DNA from: Azospirillum sp. OGB3
GTDB taxonomy: Bacteria > Pseudomonadota > Alphaproteobacteria > Azospirillales > Azospirillaceae
Reading direction: 5' to 3'
Length of the DNA stretch: 64,000 nt
Assembly (NCBI RefSeq): GCF_014192915.1
Contig: NZ_JACHYN010000003.1
Coordinates: forward strand, 1 to 64,000
Both the position numbers and the translations under genes were made by a program. Positions 52,597 to 61,666 of the stretch are shown here, in pieces. Within the stretch, counting starts at the first letter, position 1. Each line of letters begins with the position of its first letter. The notes under the pieces are model-generated. The model saw nothing but the letters and a program-made list of their open reading frames with translations, had not been told where the DNA came from and made no database searches.

Positions 52597-53364
52597 ATGA
52601 AAACTGTCCTGAGCGCCCCTCGCCGCGCCGTCCGCGGGCGGGGGGAGGGGGCGGAGGCCCGCATCGTCCGCAGCATCGGCGAGGCCATCGCCGACCGCCG
52701 GCTGCCGCCCGGCACCAAGCTGGCGGAGGAGAGCCTGGCCGAGGTGTTCGGCGTCAGCCGGGAACGGGTGCGCAAGGTGCTGCTTTTGCTGGCGCAGCGG
52801 CGTGTGGTGACGCTGATCCCCAACCGGGGCGCCTTCGTCGCCAAGCCCACCGCGCGGGAGGCGCGCGAGGTGTTCGAGGCCCGGCGGGTGATCGAACGCG
52901 CCGTGGTGGAGGCGCTGGAGCGTGAACCACGCCCGCTGCCGGACGAGATGTCGGCGAAGCTGCGCGTCCATCTGGCGCGGGAGGAGGAGGCCGACCGCGT
53001 TGGGGACCGCATGGCGCTGATCCGCCTGTCGGGTCAGTTCCACCAGCTGCTGGCCGACTTCGCCGGGAACGCCACGCTGGCCGGCATCCTGGCCGACCTG
53101 ATCGACCGCTCCAGCCTCGCCATCGCGGCGTTCGAGCGGCGGTCCTCGCACTCCTGTTCCGCCACCGAGCACCGGCGCTTCGTCGAGGCGCTGGAGTCCG
53201 GTCCGCCCGGGGCGGCGATGCGGCTGATGATGGAGCATCTCGACGAGGTGGAGCGGCAACTCGACCTCGACGCGCGGTCGGACGGCGCGGTCGATCTGAA
53301 ATCCGTTTTCGCAGATCGGCCGGCGGACCGGACGGAAGAGCCTGTCCGAACGGCCGGAGGATAG
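52597..53364 (+). CDS. GntR-family (FCD-type) transcriptional regulator
   Basis: An N-terminal winged helix (about 25-90: IGEAIADRRLPPGTKLAEESL, VSRERVRKVLLLLAQ, NRGAFVAKP) precedes an all-helical FCD-type effector domain (about 95-235) with metal/ligand-type residues in FHQLLADFAGN and TEHRRFVEAL. ATG 52597 is chosen as the wing domain starts soon after it and no ribosome site favours the earlier in-frame start. It is divergent from the importer operon and probably represses it until ligand binds. Confidence 0.9.
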   Translation: MKTVLSAPRRAVRGRGEGAEARIVRSIGEAIADRRLPPGTKLAEESLAEVFGVSRERVRKVLLLLAQRRVVTLIPNRGAFVAKPTAREAREVFEARRVIERAVVEALEREPRPLPDEMSAKLRVHLAREEEADRVGDRMALIRLSGQFHQLLADFAGNATLAGILADLIDRSSLAIAAFERRSSHSCSATEHRRFVEALESGPPGAAMRLMMEHLDEVERQLDLDARSDGAVDLKSVFADRPADRTEEPVRTAGG

Positions 53365-53459
53365 CCCGGCCCTATCGACCGCATAGGGACAAAGGGCTGC
53401 TTCCGATGGGTTCGGCTCGCTATTATGCTGCCCGCCGCGACATCGAGGTGACCGACATC

Positions 53460-54545
53460 ATGCAGCCCATTTCCAAGCCCGCCGACCACCCGCCGGTTCC
53501 CGCGCGCCGCGTCGGTGTGCTTCTGATGAATCTCGGAACGCCGGAGGCGACCGACTACTGGTCGATGCGCCGCTATCTGAAGGAGTTCCTGTCGGACCCC
53601 CGCGTGATCGAGGTGCCGAAGGCGGTGTGGTGGCCGGTGCTGAACGGCATCATCCTGACCGTGCGTCCGGGCAAGAGTGGCCATGCCTACAAAAGCATCT
53701 GGAACGAGGAGCGCAACGAAAGCCCGCTGAAGACCGTCACCCGCGCCCAGGCGGAGGGCGTCGCGGCGGCGCTGGCGGCGCGGCACGGCGACAGCGTGGT
53801 GGTGGACTGGGCCATGCGCTACGGCCAGCCGGCGGTCGGCCCGGCGATCCAGCGGCTGAAGGACCAGGGCTGCGACCGCATTCTGCTGTTCCCGCTCTAC
53901 CCGCAATATTCGGCGACGACGACGGCCACGGCCAACGACCAAGCCTTCCGCCAGCTGATGACCATGCGCTGGCAGCCGGCGGTGCGCACCGTCCCCGCCT
54001 ATCACGACGAGCCGGGCTACATCGAGGCGCTGGCCCGCTCGGTGGTTCGGCACATCGCGGCGCTGGACCACACGCCGGACGTCCTGCTGGCGAGCTTCCA
54101 CGGCCTGCCGAAGGTCTATCTCGACCGCGGCGATCCCTACCACTGCTTCTGCGTGAAGACCGCGCGCCTGCTGGCCGAGCGGCTGGGCTGGGAGCCGGGG
54201 CGGGTGCAGTACAGCTTCCAGTCGCGCTTCGGCAAGGCGGAGTGGCTGAAACCCTACACCGACAAGACGGTCGAGGAGCTGGCCCGCGCCGGCAAGACCA
54301 GGATCGCGGTGATCGCGCCGGGCTTCTCCGCCGATTGCGTGGAAACGCTGGAGGAGATCCAGTTCCAGGTGAAGGACGCCTTCATGGCGGCCGGCGGCGA
54401 ACGCTTCACCTACATTCCTTGCCTGAACGACCATCCTGACCATGTCATCTTCCTGGCCGACCTTGTGGAGCGCGAGCTGGGCGGCTGGGTGGACGGCGCC
54501 GGGGCGCGGGCGGCGCGCGACGCGGAGGACCACGTCACGGCGTGA
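53460..54545 (+). CDS. hemH: Ferrochelatase
   Basis: Inserts ferrous iron into protoporphyrin IX, the last step of protoheme synthesis. Family motifs are present: VGVLLMNLGTPEA at the N-terminus, FPLYPQYSATTTA, the catalytic histidine in LLASFHGLPK and the glutamate in CVETLEEIQF. Length is 361 residues. ATG 53460 is preceded by GAGGTGA; ATG 53406 would add 18 residues. Cysteines in YHCFCVKTA and C-terminal residues could suit an iron-sulphur cluster, but that is not established here. Confidence 0.96.
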   Translation: MQPISKPADHPPVPARRVGVLLMNLGTPEATDYWSMRRYLKEFLSDPRVIEVPKAVWWPVLNGIILTVRPGKSGHAYKSIWNEERNESPLKTVTRAQAEGVAAALAARHGDSVVVDWAMRYGQPAVGPAIQRLKDQGCDRILLFPLYPQYSATTTATANDQAFRQLMTMRWQPAVRTVPAYHDEPGYIEALARSVVRHIAALDHTPDVLLASFHGLPKVYLDRGDPYHCFCVKTARLLAERLGWEPGRVQYSFQSRFGKAEWLKPYTDKTVEELARAGKTRIAVIAPGFSADCVETLEEIQFQVKDAFMAAGGERFTYIPCLNDHPDHVIFLADLVERELGGWVDGAGARAARDAEDHVTA

Positions 54546-54660
54546 CCCCCTTCTCCAAAATGGAGGGCCGCACAGGCGGAAAGGGTGGGTTGCCGGGGCG
54601 GCCCGGCTTCCCCATGCTGGCGGACGGACAGATTGGACGATGGTTGGGAGGATGCGGGGG

Positions 54661-55581
54661 ATGCGGCGTGTGGTTCGGGCGGTGGCCGCCCTGGCGCTGG
54701 GAGCGCTGCTGACGGCGGGGAGCGCCGCGGCGGCGGACAAGGTCCGTGTCGGATCGAAGCTGGACGCCGAAAGCGGCCTGCTCGGCACGATGATCCTGCA
54801 GGTGCTGGAGGCCAACGGCATTCCGGTCGAGAACAAGATCCAGCTCGGCCCCACCCGGATCGTGCGCAGCGCCCTGCTGGCCGGAGAGATCGACGTCTAT
54901 CCGGAATACACGGGCAACGGCGCCTTCTTCTTCAACCTCGACAGCGATCCGGCCTGGAAGAACGCCGCCGCCGGCTACGAGACGGTGAAGCAGCTCGACC
55001 GGGACAAACACAACATCGTCTGGCTGACCCCGGCCCCGGCGAACAACACCTGGGCCATCGCGCTGCGCCGCGACGTGGCGGCGCCCAACAACCTCGCCAC
55101 CATGGAGGACTTCGCCCGCTGGGTCGGCGCCGGCGGCACGGCGAAGCTCGCCGCCTCGGCGGAGTTCGTGGAAAGCCCGGCGGCGCTGCCCTCCTTCCAG
55201 AAATCCTACGGCTTCACGCTGAAGCCCGACCAGATCCTGGTGCTGGCCGGCGGCGACACGGCGGCGACCATCCGCGCGGCGGCGGAGGGCACGTCCGGCG
55301 TCAACACCGCCATGGTCTACGGCACGGACGGCGCCATCGCCGCGCTGGACCTCGTGGTCATGAAGGACACCAAGAGCGCGCAGATGGTCTACGCCCCGGC
55401 CCCGACCATCCGCGACGGCGTGTTGGACGCTTACCCGAAGATTCGCGACCTGCTGGACCCGGTCTTCAAGTCCCTGGATACCGAGACCCTGCGCGGGCTG
55501 AACGCCAAGATCTCTGTGGAGGGGCAGGACCCGCGGGCGGTCGCCACGACGTATTTGAAGTCGAAAGGCTTCCTGAACTGA
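54661..55581 (+). CDS. Osmoprotectant ABC transporter binding protein, OsmF/YehZ-like
   Basis: A signal peptide (about 1-25, ending AAA) is followed by the quaternary-amine-binding fold: RVGSKLDAESGLLGTMI, ALLAGEIDVYPEYTGNG and NNTWAIALRRDVA. Length is 306 residues. GGGAGG at 54646-54651 supports ATG 54661; ATGs at 54640 and 54652 are alternatives. First gene of a four-gene operon for glycine betaine-like or related solutes. Confidence 0.9.
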   Translation: MRRVVRAVAALALGALLTAGSAAAADKVRVGSKLDAESGLLGTMILQVLEANGIPVENKIQLGPTRIVRSALLAGEIDVYPEYTGNGAFFFNLDSDPAWKNAAAGYETVKQLDRDKHNIVWLTPAPANNTWAIALRRDVAAPNNLATMEDFARWVGAGGTAKLAASAEFVESPAALPSFQKSYGFTLKPDQILVLAGGDTAATIRAAAEGTSGVNTAMVYGTDGAIAALDLVVMKDTKSAQMVYAPAPTIRDGVLDAYPKIRDLLDPVFKSLDTETLRGLNAKISVEGQDPRAVATTYLKSKGFLN

Positions 55582-55598
55582 CGGCCTGAACTGACGGG

Positions 55599-56771
55599 AT
55601 GACCGGCGTCCGTCCGATCCACAACCGCGTCGCCCTGCTGCTCGCCGCCATGATCGTGGCGGCGGCGCTGGCTCTGCCGTTCCTTGGCTTTGCGCCGAAC
55701 CGGCTGCTGTCGGGAAAGGCCATCGCGTTGAGCGCGGTGGCGGGCGCCGGGTGGAGCGGGGCGGCGCTGCTGCCGGTCGCCCTGCTGCTGGCCGTGCCGT
55801 TCCTGCGGGTGGGCCGGGCGGCGCATCTCCTGTATGTCGGGGCGGGGGTGCTGGCGGCGGCGGGGCTGGTCTGGCTGGCTGGACAGCACGCCGCGCTGCT
55901 CGCCGCGACGGCCAGCCCGGCGGCGCGGACCTCCTTTGGGGCGGGATTCTGGGTGATGGAGGCCGCCGCCCTGCTCGCCGTTCTGGACGGGGTGCGGCGG
56001 CTGGGGCTGGGTCCTGCCGGGCGGGTCGCCGTGGGCGCTCTGACGGCGGCGCTGATCGGCGGGCAGTTCGCCGCCGGGCATCTCGACCAGCTCTCGATCA
56101 TGAAGGAATACGCCAACCAGCGCGACGTCTTCGCCGGGGCCGTGCTGCGCCACGCCGCGCTGGTCGCTGCGGCCCTGGTGCCGACCCTGCTGATCGGCGT
56201 GCCGCTGGGCGTCGCGGCGCAGCGCTCCGCCGCCGTGGGGCGGCTGGTCTTTCCGGTGCTGAACGTCGTGCAGACGATCCCGTCCATCGCTCTGTTCGGG
56301 CTGCTGCTGGCCCCGCTGTCGGCGCTGGCCGCGGCCTTTCCGGGGCTGGGCATCGGCGGGGTCGGACCGGTGCCGGCGGTGATCGCGCTGACGCTCTATT
56401 CGCTGCTGCCCATCGCGCGCAACACCGCGGCGGGGTTGGCCGGCGTGCCGGAGCCGGTGCGGGAGGCGGCGCGCGGCATCGGCATGACGCCGCGCCAGAT
56501 CTTCTGGCGGGTCGAGGCGCCGCTGGCCCTGCCGGTGTTCCTGGCCGGGCTGCGCATCACGCTGGTCCAGGCGGTCGGGCTGGCCGCGGTGGCGGCGCTG
56601 ATCGGCGCCGGCGGGCTGGGAGCCATCATGTTCCAGGGGCTGTTCGCCAACGCGCTGGACCTCGTGCTGCTGGGGGCGGTGCCGGTGATCCTGCTGGCCG
56701 TCGCCGCCGACGCGGCGCTGAAGCTGGCCTCGGCGCTGGCGCTGTCGCGACTCGGGAGGACGGCGGCGTGA
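55599..56771 (+). CDS. Osmoprotectant ABC permease with extended N-terminus, YehY-like
   Basis: The 390-residue protein has about five extra N-terminal helices (1-165) before the standard permease domain (about 190-380) containing [20 protein letters not shown]. YehY-type permeases also have an N-terminal extension. The gene starts 17 bases after the binding-protein stop. Its stop overlaps the ATPase start by GTGA. Confidence 0.88.
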   Translation: MTGVRPIHNRVALLLAAMIVAAALALPFLGFAPNRLLSGKAIALSAVAGAGWSGAALLPVALLLAVPFLRVGRAAHLLYVGAGVLAAAGLVWLAGQHAALLAATASPAARTSFGAGFWVMEAAALLAVLDGVRRLGLGPAGRVAVGALTAALIGGQFAAGHLDQLSIMKEYANQRDVFAGAVLRHAALVAAALVPTLLIGVPLGVAAQRSAAVGRLVFPVLNVVQTIPSIALFGLLLAPLSALAAAFPGLGIGGVGPVPAVIALTLYSLLPIARNTAAGLAGVPEPVREAARGIGMTPRQIFWRVEAPLALPVFLAGLRITLVQAVGLAAVAALIGAGGLGAIMFQGLFANALDLVLLGAVPVILLAVAADAALKLASALALSRLGRTAA

Positions 56772-57706
56772 TCGCCTTCGAGGGAGTGACCAAACGGTTC
56801 GGCGCCTGGACCGCCGTGGACAGCCTGTCGTTGACCGTGGCGGCCGGGGAGTTCCGCGTGCTGATCGGGCCGTCCGGCTCCGGCAAGTCCACGGTGCTGC
56901 GGATGATGAACCGGTTGATCGCACCGGACGCCGGGACCATCCGGGTTGAGGGCGAGGACATCGCCCGCCTGAAGCCGGAAACGCTGCGCCGCCGCATGGG
57001 CTACGTGATTCAGAACATCGGGCTGTTCCCGCACTGGACGGTGGAGCGCAACATCGCCGCCGTGCCGGACCTGCTCGGCTGGCCCAAGGCGCGGGTGCGC
57101 GACCGGGTGACGGAACTGCTCGCCCTGCTGAATCTCGACCCGGAACGCTACCGCGGCGCCTACCCGCACGAGCTGTCCGGCGGCCAGCAGCAGCGCGTCG
57201 GCGTCGCCCGCGCGCTGGCGGCGGAGCCGCAGATCCTGCTGATGGACGAGCCGTTCAGCGCGCTCGACCCGATCACCCGCGGCGCCTTGCAGGCGGAGAT
57301 GGCGGGGATCCACAAGGCGACCGGAACCACCGTCGTCTTCGTCACCCACGACATGGACGAGGCGCTGGCGCTGGCCAGCCGGATCGCCGTGCTGGACCGC
57401 GGGCGGCTGGTGCAGAGCGGCACGCCGCTCGACATCCTGACCGACCCCGCCGACGACCGGGTGCGCGATCTGGTGGGGCGCGAGGATTGGGGGCTCAAGC
57501 GGCTGGCCGTGGAGACGGTGGCGGAGCGGCTGCGCCCCGGCGAGACGGCGCCGGGCGAGCCGCTGGCGGCGGGGGCGTCGCTGCGTCAGGCGCTGGCCGC
57601 GATGGTGGCGCGCGGCACCGACCGGCTTCCCGTGGCGGACGGGCAGGGGCGCCCGGTGGGTACGCTGCACCTTGCCGACCTGCTGCGCGGGCCGGACCGG
57701 TCGTGA
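56768..57706 (+). CDS. Osmoprotectant ABC ATPase, YehX/OsmV-like
   Basis: The GTG start overlaps the permease stop (GTGA). Walker A ([10 protein letters not shown]), signature ([15 protein letters not shown]) and Walker B ([12 protein letters not shown]) are present. A short C-terminal CBS-like segment ([24 protein letters not shown]) ends the 312-residue protein. CBS segments in this transporter class can sense ionic strength. It overlaps the next permease by GTGA. Confidence 0.92.
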   Translation: MIAFEGVTKRFGAWTAVDSLSLTVAAGEFRVLIGPSGSGKSTVLRMMNRLIAPDAGTIRVEGEDIARLKPETLRRRMGYVIQNIGLFPHWTVERNIAAVPDLLGWPKARVRDRVTELLALLNLDPERYRGAYPHELSGGQQQRVGVARALAAEPQILLMDEPFSALDPITRGALQAEMAGIHKATGTTVVFVTHDMDEALALASRIAVLDRGRLVQSGTPLDILTDPADDRVRDLVGREDWGLKRLAVETVAERLRPGETAPGEPLAAGASLRQALAAMVARGTDRLPVADGQGRPVGTLHLADLLRGPDRS

Positions 57707-58455
57707 GCCGCCTGCGGAGTCTGCTGACCGACCGGCTGGTCCTGGGCCTGCTCGTCCTGGCGGCCCTGGTGTTGGGGATGCCGGCGCTGAAACCGCTGTT
57801 CGCCGCCGCCTTCCCGGCGCTCGACCGGCCTTTGTACGAGGCGGACGGCTTCCTGGCGCTGACGCTGGACCATCTGGCGCTGGCCGGCGGGGCGAGCCTG
57901 ATCGCGGTGCTGCTCGGCGGGGCGGCGGGCATCGCGGTGACCCGGCCCTTCGGACGGGAGTTCCGTGGCATCCTCGACGCGGTGGCGGCGATGGGCCAGA
58001 CCTTCCCACCGGTGGCGGTGCTGGCCGTCTCGGTCCCCGTTCTCGGCTTCGGCCCGGCCCCGGCGCTGATCGCGCTGACGCTCTATGGGCTGTTGCCCAT
58101 CGTCGAGAACACCGTGGCCGGCCTGGAATCGGTGCCGGAGCCGGTGCGCGAGGCGGCGCGCGGCATGGGCATGGGGCCGGGCGCGCTGCTGTGGCGGGTG
58201 GAGCTGCCGCTGGCCGCTCCGGTGATCCTGGCCGGGGTGCGGACGGCGGCGGTCGTCAACCTCGGCACGGCGGCCATCGCCTCCACAGTCGGGGCGAAGA
58301 CGCTCGGCCTGCCGATCATCGTCGGGCTGAACGGCTCCAACCCCGCCTACGTCATCCAGGGCGCTGTGATCGTGGCCGCCCTGGCGGTGGTGCTGGACGC
58401 CGGCTTCGACCGGCTGGCGGCGCGCCTGACCCGCTGGCGGCCCGGCACCGATTGA
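57703..58455 (+). CDS. Osmoprotectant ABC permease, YehW-like
   Basis: A 250-residue membrane protein with about six helices and the ATPase contact loop [20 protein letters not shown]. It begins with GTG overlapping the ATPase stop. It is the last gene of the operon, and the converging RGS-like gene follows only 15 bases away, with no clear terminator between them. Confidence 0.9.
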   Translation: MSRLRSLLTDRLVLGLLVLAALVLGMPALKPLFAAAFPALDRPLYEADGFLALTLDHLALAGGASLIAVLLGGAAGIAVTRPFGREFRGILDAVAAMGQTFPPVAVLAVSVPVLGFGPAPALIALTLYGLLPIVENTVAGLESVPEPVREAARGMGMGPGALLWRVELPLAAPVILAGVRTAAVVNLGTAAIASTVGAKTLGLPIIVGLNGSNPAYVIQGAVIVAALAVVLDAGFDRLAARLTRWRPGTD

Positions 58456-58470
58456 GGCGCGGCCTGACGG

Positions 58471-59352
58471 TCACTTGTAGCCGAGCTTGCGCAAGGCCGT
58501 CTCGTCGAGCTTTCTGGCGCGCGGCAGCGTGTCCTCGTTCACGACTTTCAGCACATGCGTCCGGATGCTCTTCAGAGCGTCCGTGTAGGCGCCGCTGTCG
58601 ATCCCGTTGAGAAAATCATTCCGCAGATGGTCGTCGATGTTCAGGCCCTTGGCGCTGTTCTGGTTGATGAACACCTTGTAGAGCTTGGGAGCGTTCTTCT
58701 GATCAACGCCCTTGCGGGTGATCGAGAGGAACTCGATGTTCTCGCCGGTTTTCCCCTGCTCGGCGACGGCGTGCAACAGCAGCGTCAGCTTGTTGCTTTT
58801 CAGGATTTCCTCGATTCCCTTCCTTTCGAAGGGATTCACGAACGGACTGTCCTTGGTCTGCGCCTTCTGGTCCGCCTTCCGTTGCTTTTCATAGGCCGCT
58901 TCATCCTTCGCCAGCCGGGCGCTGATGTCCTTGCGGTCCTTGGCGATGGCCTCCTCGAAGACCTTGACGAGCTTGGTCGTGAAGCCCGGCACCGATTTGG
59001 CGAAGGTCAGGGCCTTCTTCGCCACCGTGGCCTTCGGGTGAGCCTTCGTCAGAACGTCCAGATCCTTCGCGGCCTCCGCGGCCAGCGTGCCGGCGCTCTT
59101 CAGCTTCCGGAACATGGGGGTGATGACCTTGGCCACCTCGGCTTCGTAGGTGCTGATGACGTCGTCGTCCAGCGGCTCCGGCTTGGCGAGGGCGTGCAGC
59201 ATCACCCGGTTCCAGGTGATCGACTCGAACGCCTTTTCCGCGGCGGCAAGCCCTTCCAGGAGCTTCACACAGGCCGGGCGGTCCTGGCAGGTGCCAAGGC
59301 TGGCCGCCGCGACGCGCGGAATGAGGTCGTCCGGGTATCCGATGATCTTCAT
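58471..59352 (-). CDS. Helical protein with C-terminal RGS-like domain
   Basis: The 293-residue soluble protein has a helical N-terminal half (about 1-165, with Lys/Ala-rich heptads) and a C-terminal region of about 110 residues (176-285) with the landmarks of RGS domains. These are the ENIEF element at 204-208, the LYKVFI helix at 224-229, LNIDDHLRNDF at 237-247 and EDTLPR at 273-278. RGS domains regulate eukaryotic G proteins and are rare in bacteria. Their bacterial role is unknown. A strong GGGAGGAG ribosome site precedes ATG 59352. The match is read by eye and needs profile confirmation. Confidence 0.7.
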   Translation of the reverse strand: MKIIGYPDDLIPRVAAASLGTCQDRPACVKLLEGLAAAEKAFESITWNRVMLHALAKPEPLDDDVISTYEAEVAKVITPMFRKLKSAGTLAAEAAKDLDVLTKAHPKATVAKKALTFAKSVPGFTTKLVKVFEEAIAKDRKDISARLAKDEAAYEKQRKADQKAQTKDSPFVNPFERKGIEEILKSNKLTLLLHAVAEQGKTGENIEFLSITRKGVDQKNAPKLYKVFINQNSAKGLNIDDHLRNDFLNGIDSGAYTDALKSIRTHVLKVVNEDTLPRARKLDETALRKLGYK

Positions 59353-59512
59353 GGCCTGCTCCTCCCTGCCGGTTGTGGGGAGAGCCTGCCGAACGGGCTT
59401 GGCCGGAGCAATTCGAGATCGGTCGGATTGACGGGAGACCCCGGCGCGATCTGCACCTTTGCGGACCGATCCCGCGGCGGGGCTCCTTGCCGCGCCGCGG
59501 GACGGTGCCGCA

Positions 59513-59998
59513 TCACTGCGGTGGGATGCGCAGAACCTGTCCGGGATAGATCTTGTTGGGGTCCTTCAGCATCGGCTTGTTCGCCTCGAAGATGGCGTTG
59601 TAGCGGTTGGGGTCGCCATAGACCTGTTTGGCGATGGCGGACAGGGTGTCGCCCTTCTCAACCGTGTGGAAGCGCGTCTGGCTGGCCGGTTGCTCCGTCG
59701 GCGGCACGGTCGGCTGGTCGGGGCCGCCCGCGCCTTGATCCTTGGCGATGACGGCGGTCTGGTCGTCCACCCGCGACACGCCCTTCACGTTGCCGAGCGC
59801 CACCGCGATCTTCTCCTTCTCCTCCTGCGAGGCAGTGCTGCCGCGGACCGTCACCGTGTCGTCGGCGACCTGGATGTCCAGACCGTTGGTCGGCAGGCCC
59901 ACCTGCGACAGGTGGGATTTCAGCTCGTCGGCGGTCGGGGCGTCCGAGTCGCTGACTTTTTCGCCATGATCGCGGCGGAAGAAATCGAACAGGCCCAT
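59513..59998 (-). CDS. kbp: Potassium-binding protein Kbp (BON-LysM)
   Basis: Kbp (YgaU) is a cytoplasmic K+-binding protein in Escherichia coli. The 161-residue protein starts MGLFDFFRRDHGEK, has a BON domain (about 20-85: EEKEKIAVALGNVKGVSRVDDQ) and a C-terminal LysM (about 110-160: HTVEKGDTLSAIAKQVYGD, NKPMLKDPNKIYPGQVLRIP). Both the N-terminal start and domain order match Kbp closely. ATG 59998 is chosen over 60001 for spacing from GGGAGG. It is divergent from the pseudoprotease gene. The 160-base gap downstream (59353-59512) shows no gene. Confidence 0.93.
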   Translation of the reverse strand: MGLFDFFRRDHGEKVSDSDAPTADELKSHLSQVGLPTNGLDIQVADDTVTVRGSTASQEEKEKIAVALGNVKGVSRVDDQTAVIAKDQGAGGPDQPTVPPTEQPASQTRFHTVEKGDTLSAIAKQVYGDPNRYNAIFEANKPMLKDPNKIYPGQVLRIPPQ

Positions 59999-60192
59999 CA
60001 TGTCCTCCCTCGGTTGGTCGCCATGGTGAAGCGATCCCGAACAACATCGCTGAGGCTCGCTGGTTTCACGCGCGGAGGAGGGGGTGCGGAACGCCGGGCT
60101 TAGCAGCGGCGTTCGACTTCCCAAATAAGACCATGGAGAGTAACGCTGAAAGGGGAGGGGATCACACCACCCCCCTGCGAAAGGAGCCGCCG

Positions 60193-61173
60193 ATGAACCC
60201 GTCCGACGACTGGCGGATTCCGCCGCAATTCCAGCCCGACCCGGATGATCTGGCCTATGATCTGGACCGGGCGCTGTCCGCCGTGGTCGGGCTGCGCGCC
60301 AGCGTTCCCGAAGACGCCTACACCGCCGGCGTTCTGGGGACGGAGCGCGCCGGGCAGGGCGCCGTCATCCGCGAGGACGGGCTGGTCCTGACCATCGGCT
60401 ACCTGATCGCGGAGGCCGAGGAGGTCTGGCTGACCACCAACGACGGGCGGGCGGTGCAGGCGCATGTGGTCGCCTACGACCACACCAGCGGGTTCGGGCT
60501 GGTGCAGGCGCTGTCGCCGCTGGGCGTGCCGGCGCTGATGCTCGGCTCGTCGCGCCATGTGCAGTTGGGCGACCCGGTGGTGGTGGCCGGGGCGGGCGGG
60601 CGCGGGCGCTCCATCACCGCGCGGGTGGTCGCGCGGCAGGAGTTCGCCGGCTATTGGGAATACATGATCGACGACGCCCTGTTCACCCTGCCGGCCCATC
60701 CCAACTGGGGTGGCACGGCGATGCTGGGGGCGGGGGGAGAACTGCTGGGCATCGGCTCCCTCCAGCTCCAGTACCGGGCTGAGGAGGAGCGCGTCCTGCC
60801 GCTGAACATGAACGTGCCGATCGACCTGCTGAAGCCGATCCTCGATGACCTGATGACCCAAGGGAAGGTCAGCGGCCCGCCGCGCCCCTGGCTTGGACTC
60901 TACGCCACGCAGGACGAGCGGGAGCGGGTGGTGCTGGTCGGGCTGGCCGGTGACGGGCCGGCCCAGCGGGCGGAACTGCGGGCCGGCGACGTGGTGCGCG
61001 CGGTGGCCGGGCAGCCGGTGGGTTCGCTGGCCGACTTCTACCGCGCCCTGTGGAATCTCGGCCCGGCGGGGGTCGACGTGCCGCTGACCATGGAGCGGGA
61101 GGGCGACGTCTTCGACATGCGCGTCGGCTCCAGCGACCGCGAGCGCTTTTTGAAGGCGGCACGGCGGCACTGA
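60193..61173 (+). CDS. HtrA-like pseudoprotease with PDZ domain
   Basis: The 326-residue protein has the trypsin-like HtrA fold pattern (GQGAVIREDGLVLTIGYLI, SSRHVQLGDPVVVAG) and a C-terminal PDZ domain (about 230-320: LAGDGPAQRAELRAGDVVRAV). All three catalytic positions are changed: tyrosine 70 for histidine, glycine 100 for aspartate and tryptophan 172 for serine (PNWGG instead of GNSGG). No signal peptide is present. It is probably a cytoplasmic binding protein. AAAGGAG upstream supports ATG 60193. Confidence 0.8.
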   Translation: MNPSDDWRIPPQFQPDPDDLAYDLDRALSAVVGLRASVPEDAYTAGVLGTERAGQGAVIREDGLVLTIGYLIAEAEEVWLTTNDGRAVQAHVVAYDHTSGFGLVQALSPLGVPALMLGSSRHVQLGDPVVVAGAGGRGRSITARVVARQEFAGYWEYMIDDALFTLPAHPNWGGTAMLGAGGELLGIGSLQLQYRAEEERVLPLNMNVPIDLLKPILDDLMTQGKVSGPPRPWLGLYATQDERERVVLVGLAGDGPAQRAELRAGDVVRAVAGQPVGSLADFYRALWNLGPAGVDVPLTMEREGDVFDMRVGSSDRERFLKAARRH

Positions 61174-61234
61174 CAAGCGGAACTGTGCGACACTGGCGCT
61201 CCAGAACCAAGAAGACGGGTTGGAGAGCGCTTTT

Positions 61235-61666
61235 ATGGACGACTTGATGAAGGGGGAACCGGCCTCCGGCTTCCAGACCCTGCTCGGCTACACGCTGGTG
61301 CGCTGGGAGGAGGGCGTGGCGGAGGTGGAGCTGACCATCGCGCCGCAGCACCGCAACCGGGGCGGCGTCCTGCACGGCGGCGCGCTGATGACCCTGCTCG
61401 ACACCGTCATGGGCTTCGCGGCGACCCACTGCGCGGTGCCCGGCCATTCGCGCCGGGTGGTCACGCTGTCGCTGTCCTCCAGCTTCCTGGGCGCGGTGGC
61501 GGAGGGCACGGTGGTGGCCCGCGGCACGCTGCTGGGCGGCGGGCGCAAGATCGTCGGCTGCCGGGGCGAGGTGCGGCGCAAGGAGGACGGCGCGCTTCTG
61601 GCGTCCGCCGAGGGAATGTTCAAGTATGCTCCGGGAAGTGAAAATCCGGAGGGAACGCCCAGATGA
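61235..61666 (+). CDS. PaaI-type hotdog thioesterase
   Basis: A 143-residue protein with the hotdog-fold thioesterase signature NRGGVLHGGALMTLLDTVMG, including the catalytic acidic residue near the start of the long helix, and SSSFLGAVAEG. It hydrolyses acyl-CoA thioesters. GGAGAG seven bases upstream supports ATG 61235. Its stop overlaps the enoyl-CoA hydratase start (ATGA), so the two are coupled. Confidence 0.9.
   Translation: MDDLMKGEPASGFQTLLGYTLVRWEEGVAEVELTIAPQHRNRGGVLHGGALMTLLDTVMGFAATHCAVPGHSRRVVTLSLSSSFLGAVAEGTVVARGTLLGGGRKIVGCRGEVRRKEDGALLASAEGMFKYAPGSENPEGTPR

Noticed and set aside
54442..54660. N-terminal extension of the OsmF-like binding protein overlapping hemH
   Set aside because: The extension has no signal-peptide character. 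The ribosome site GGGAGG and the signal peptide support ATG 54661.
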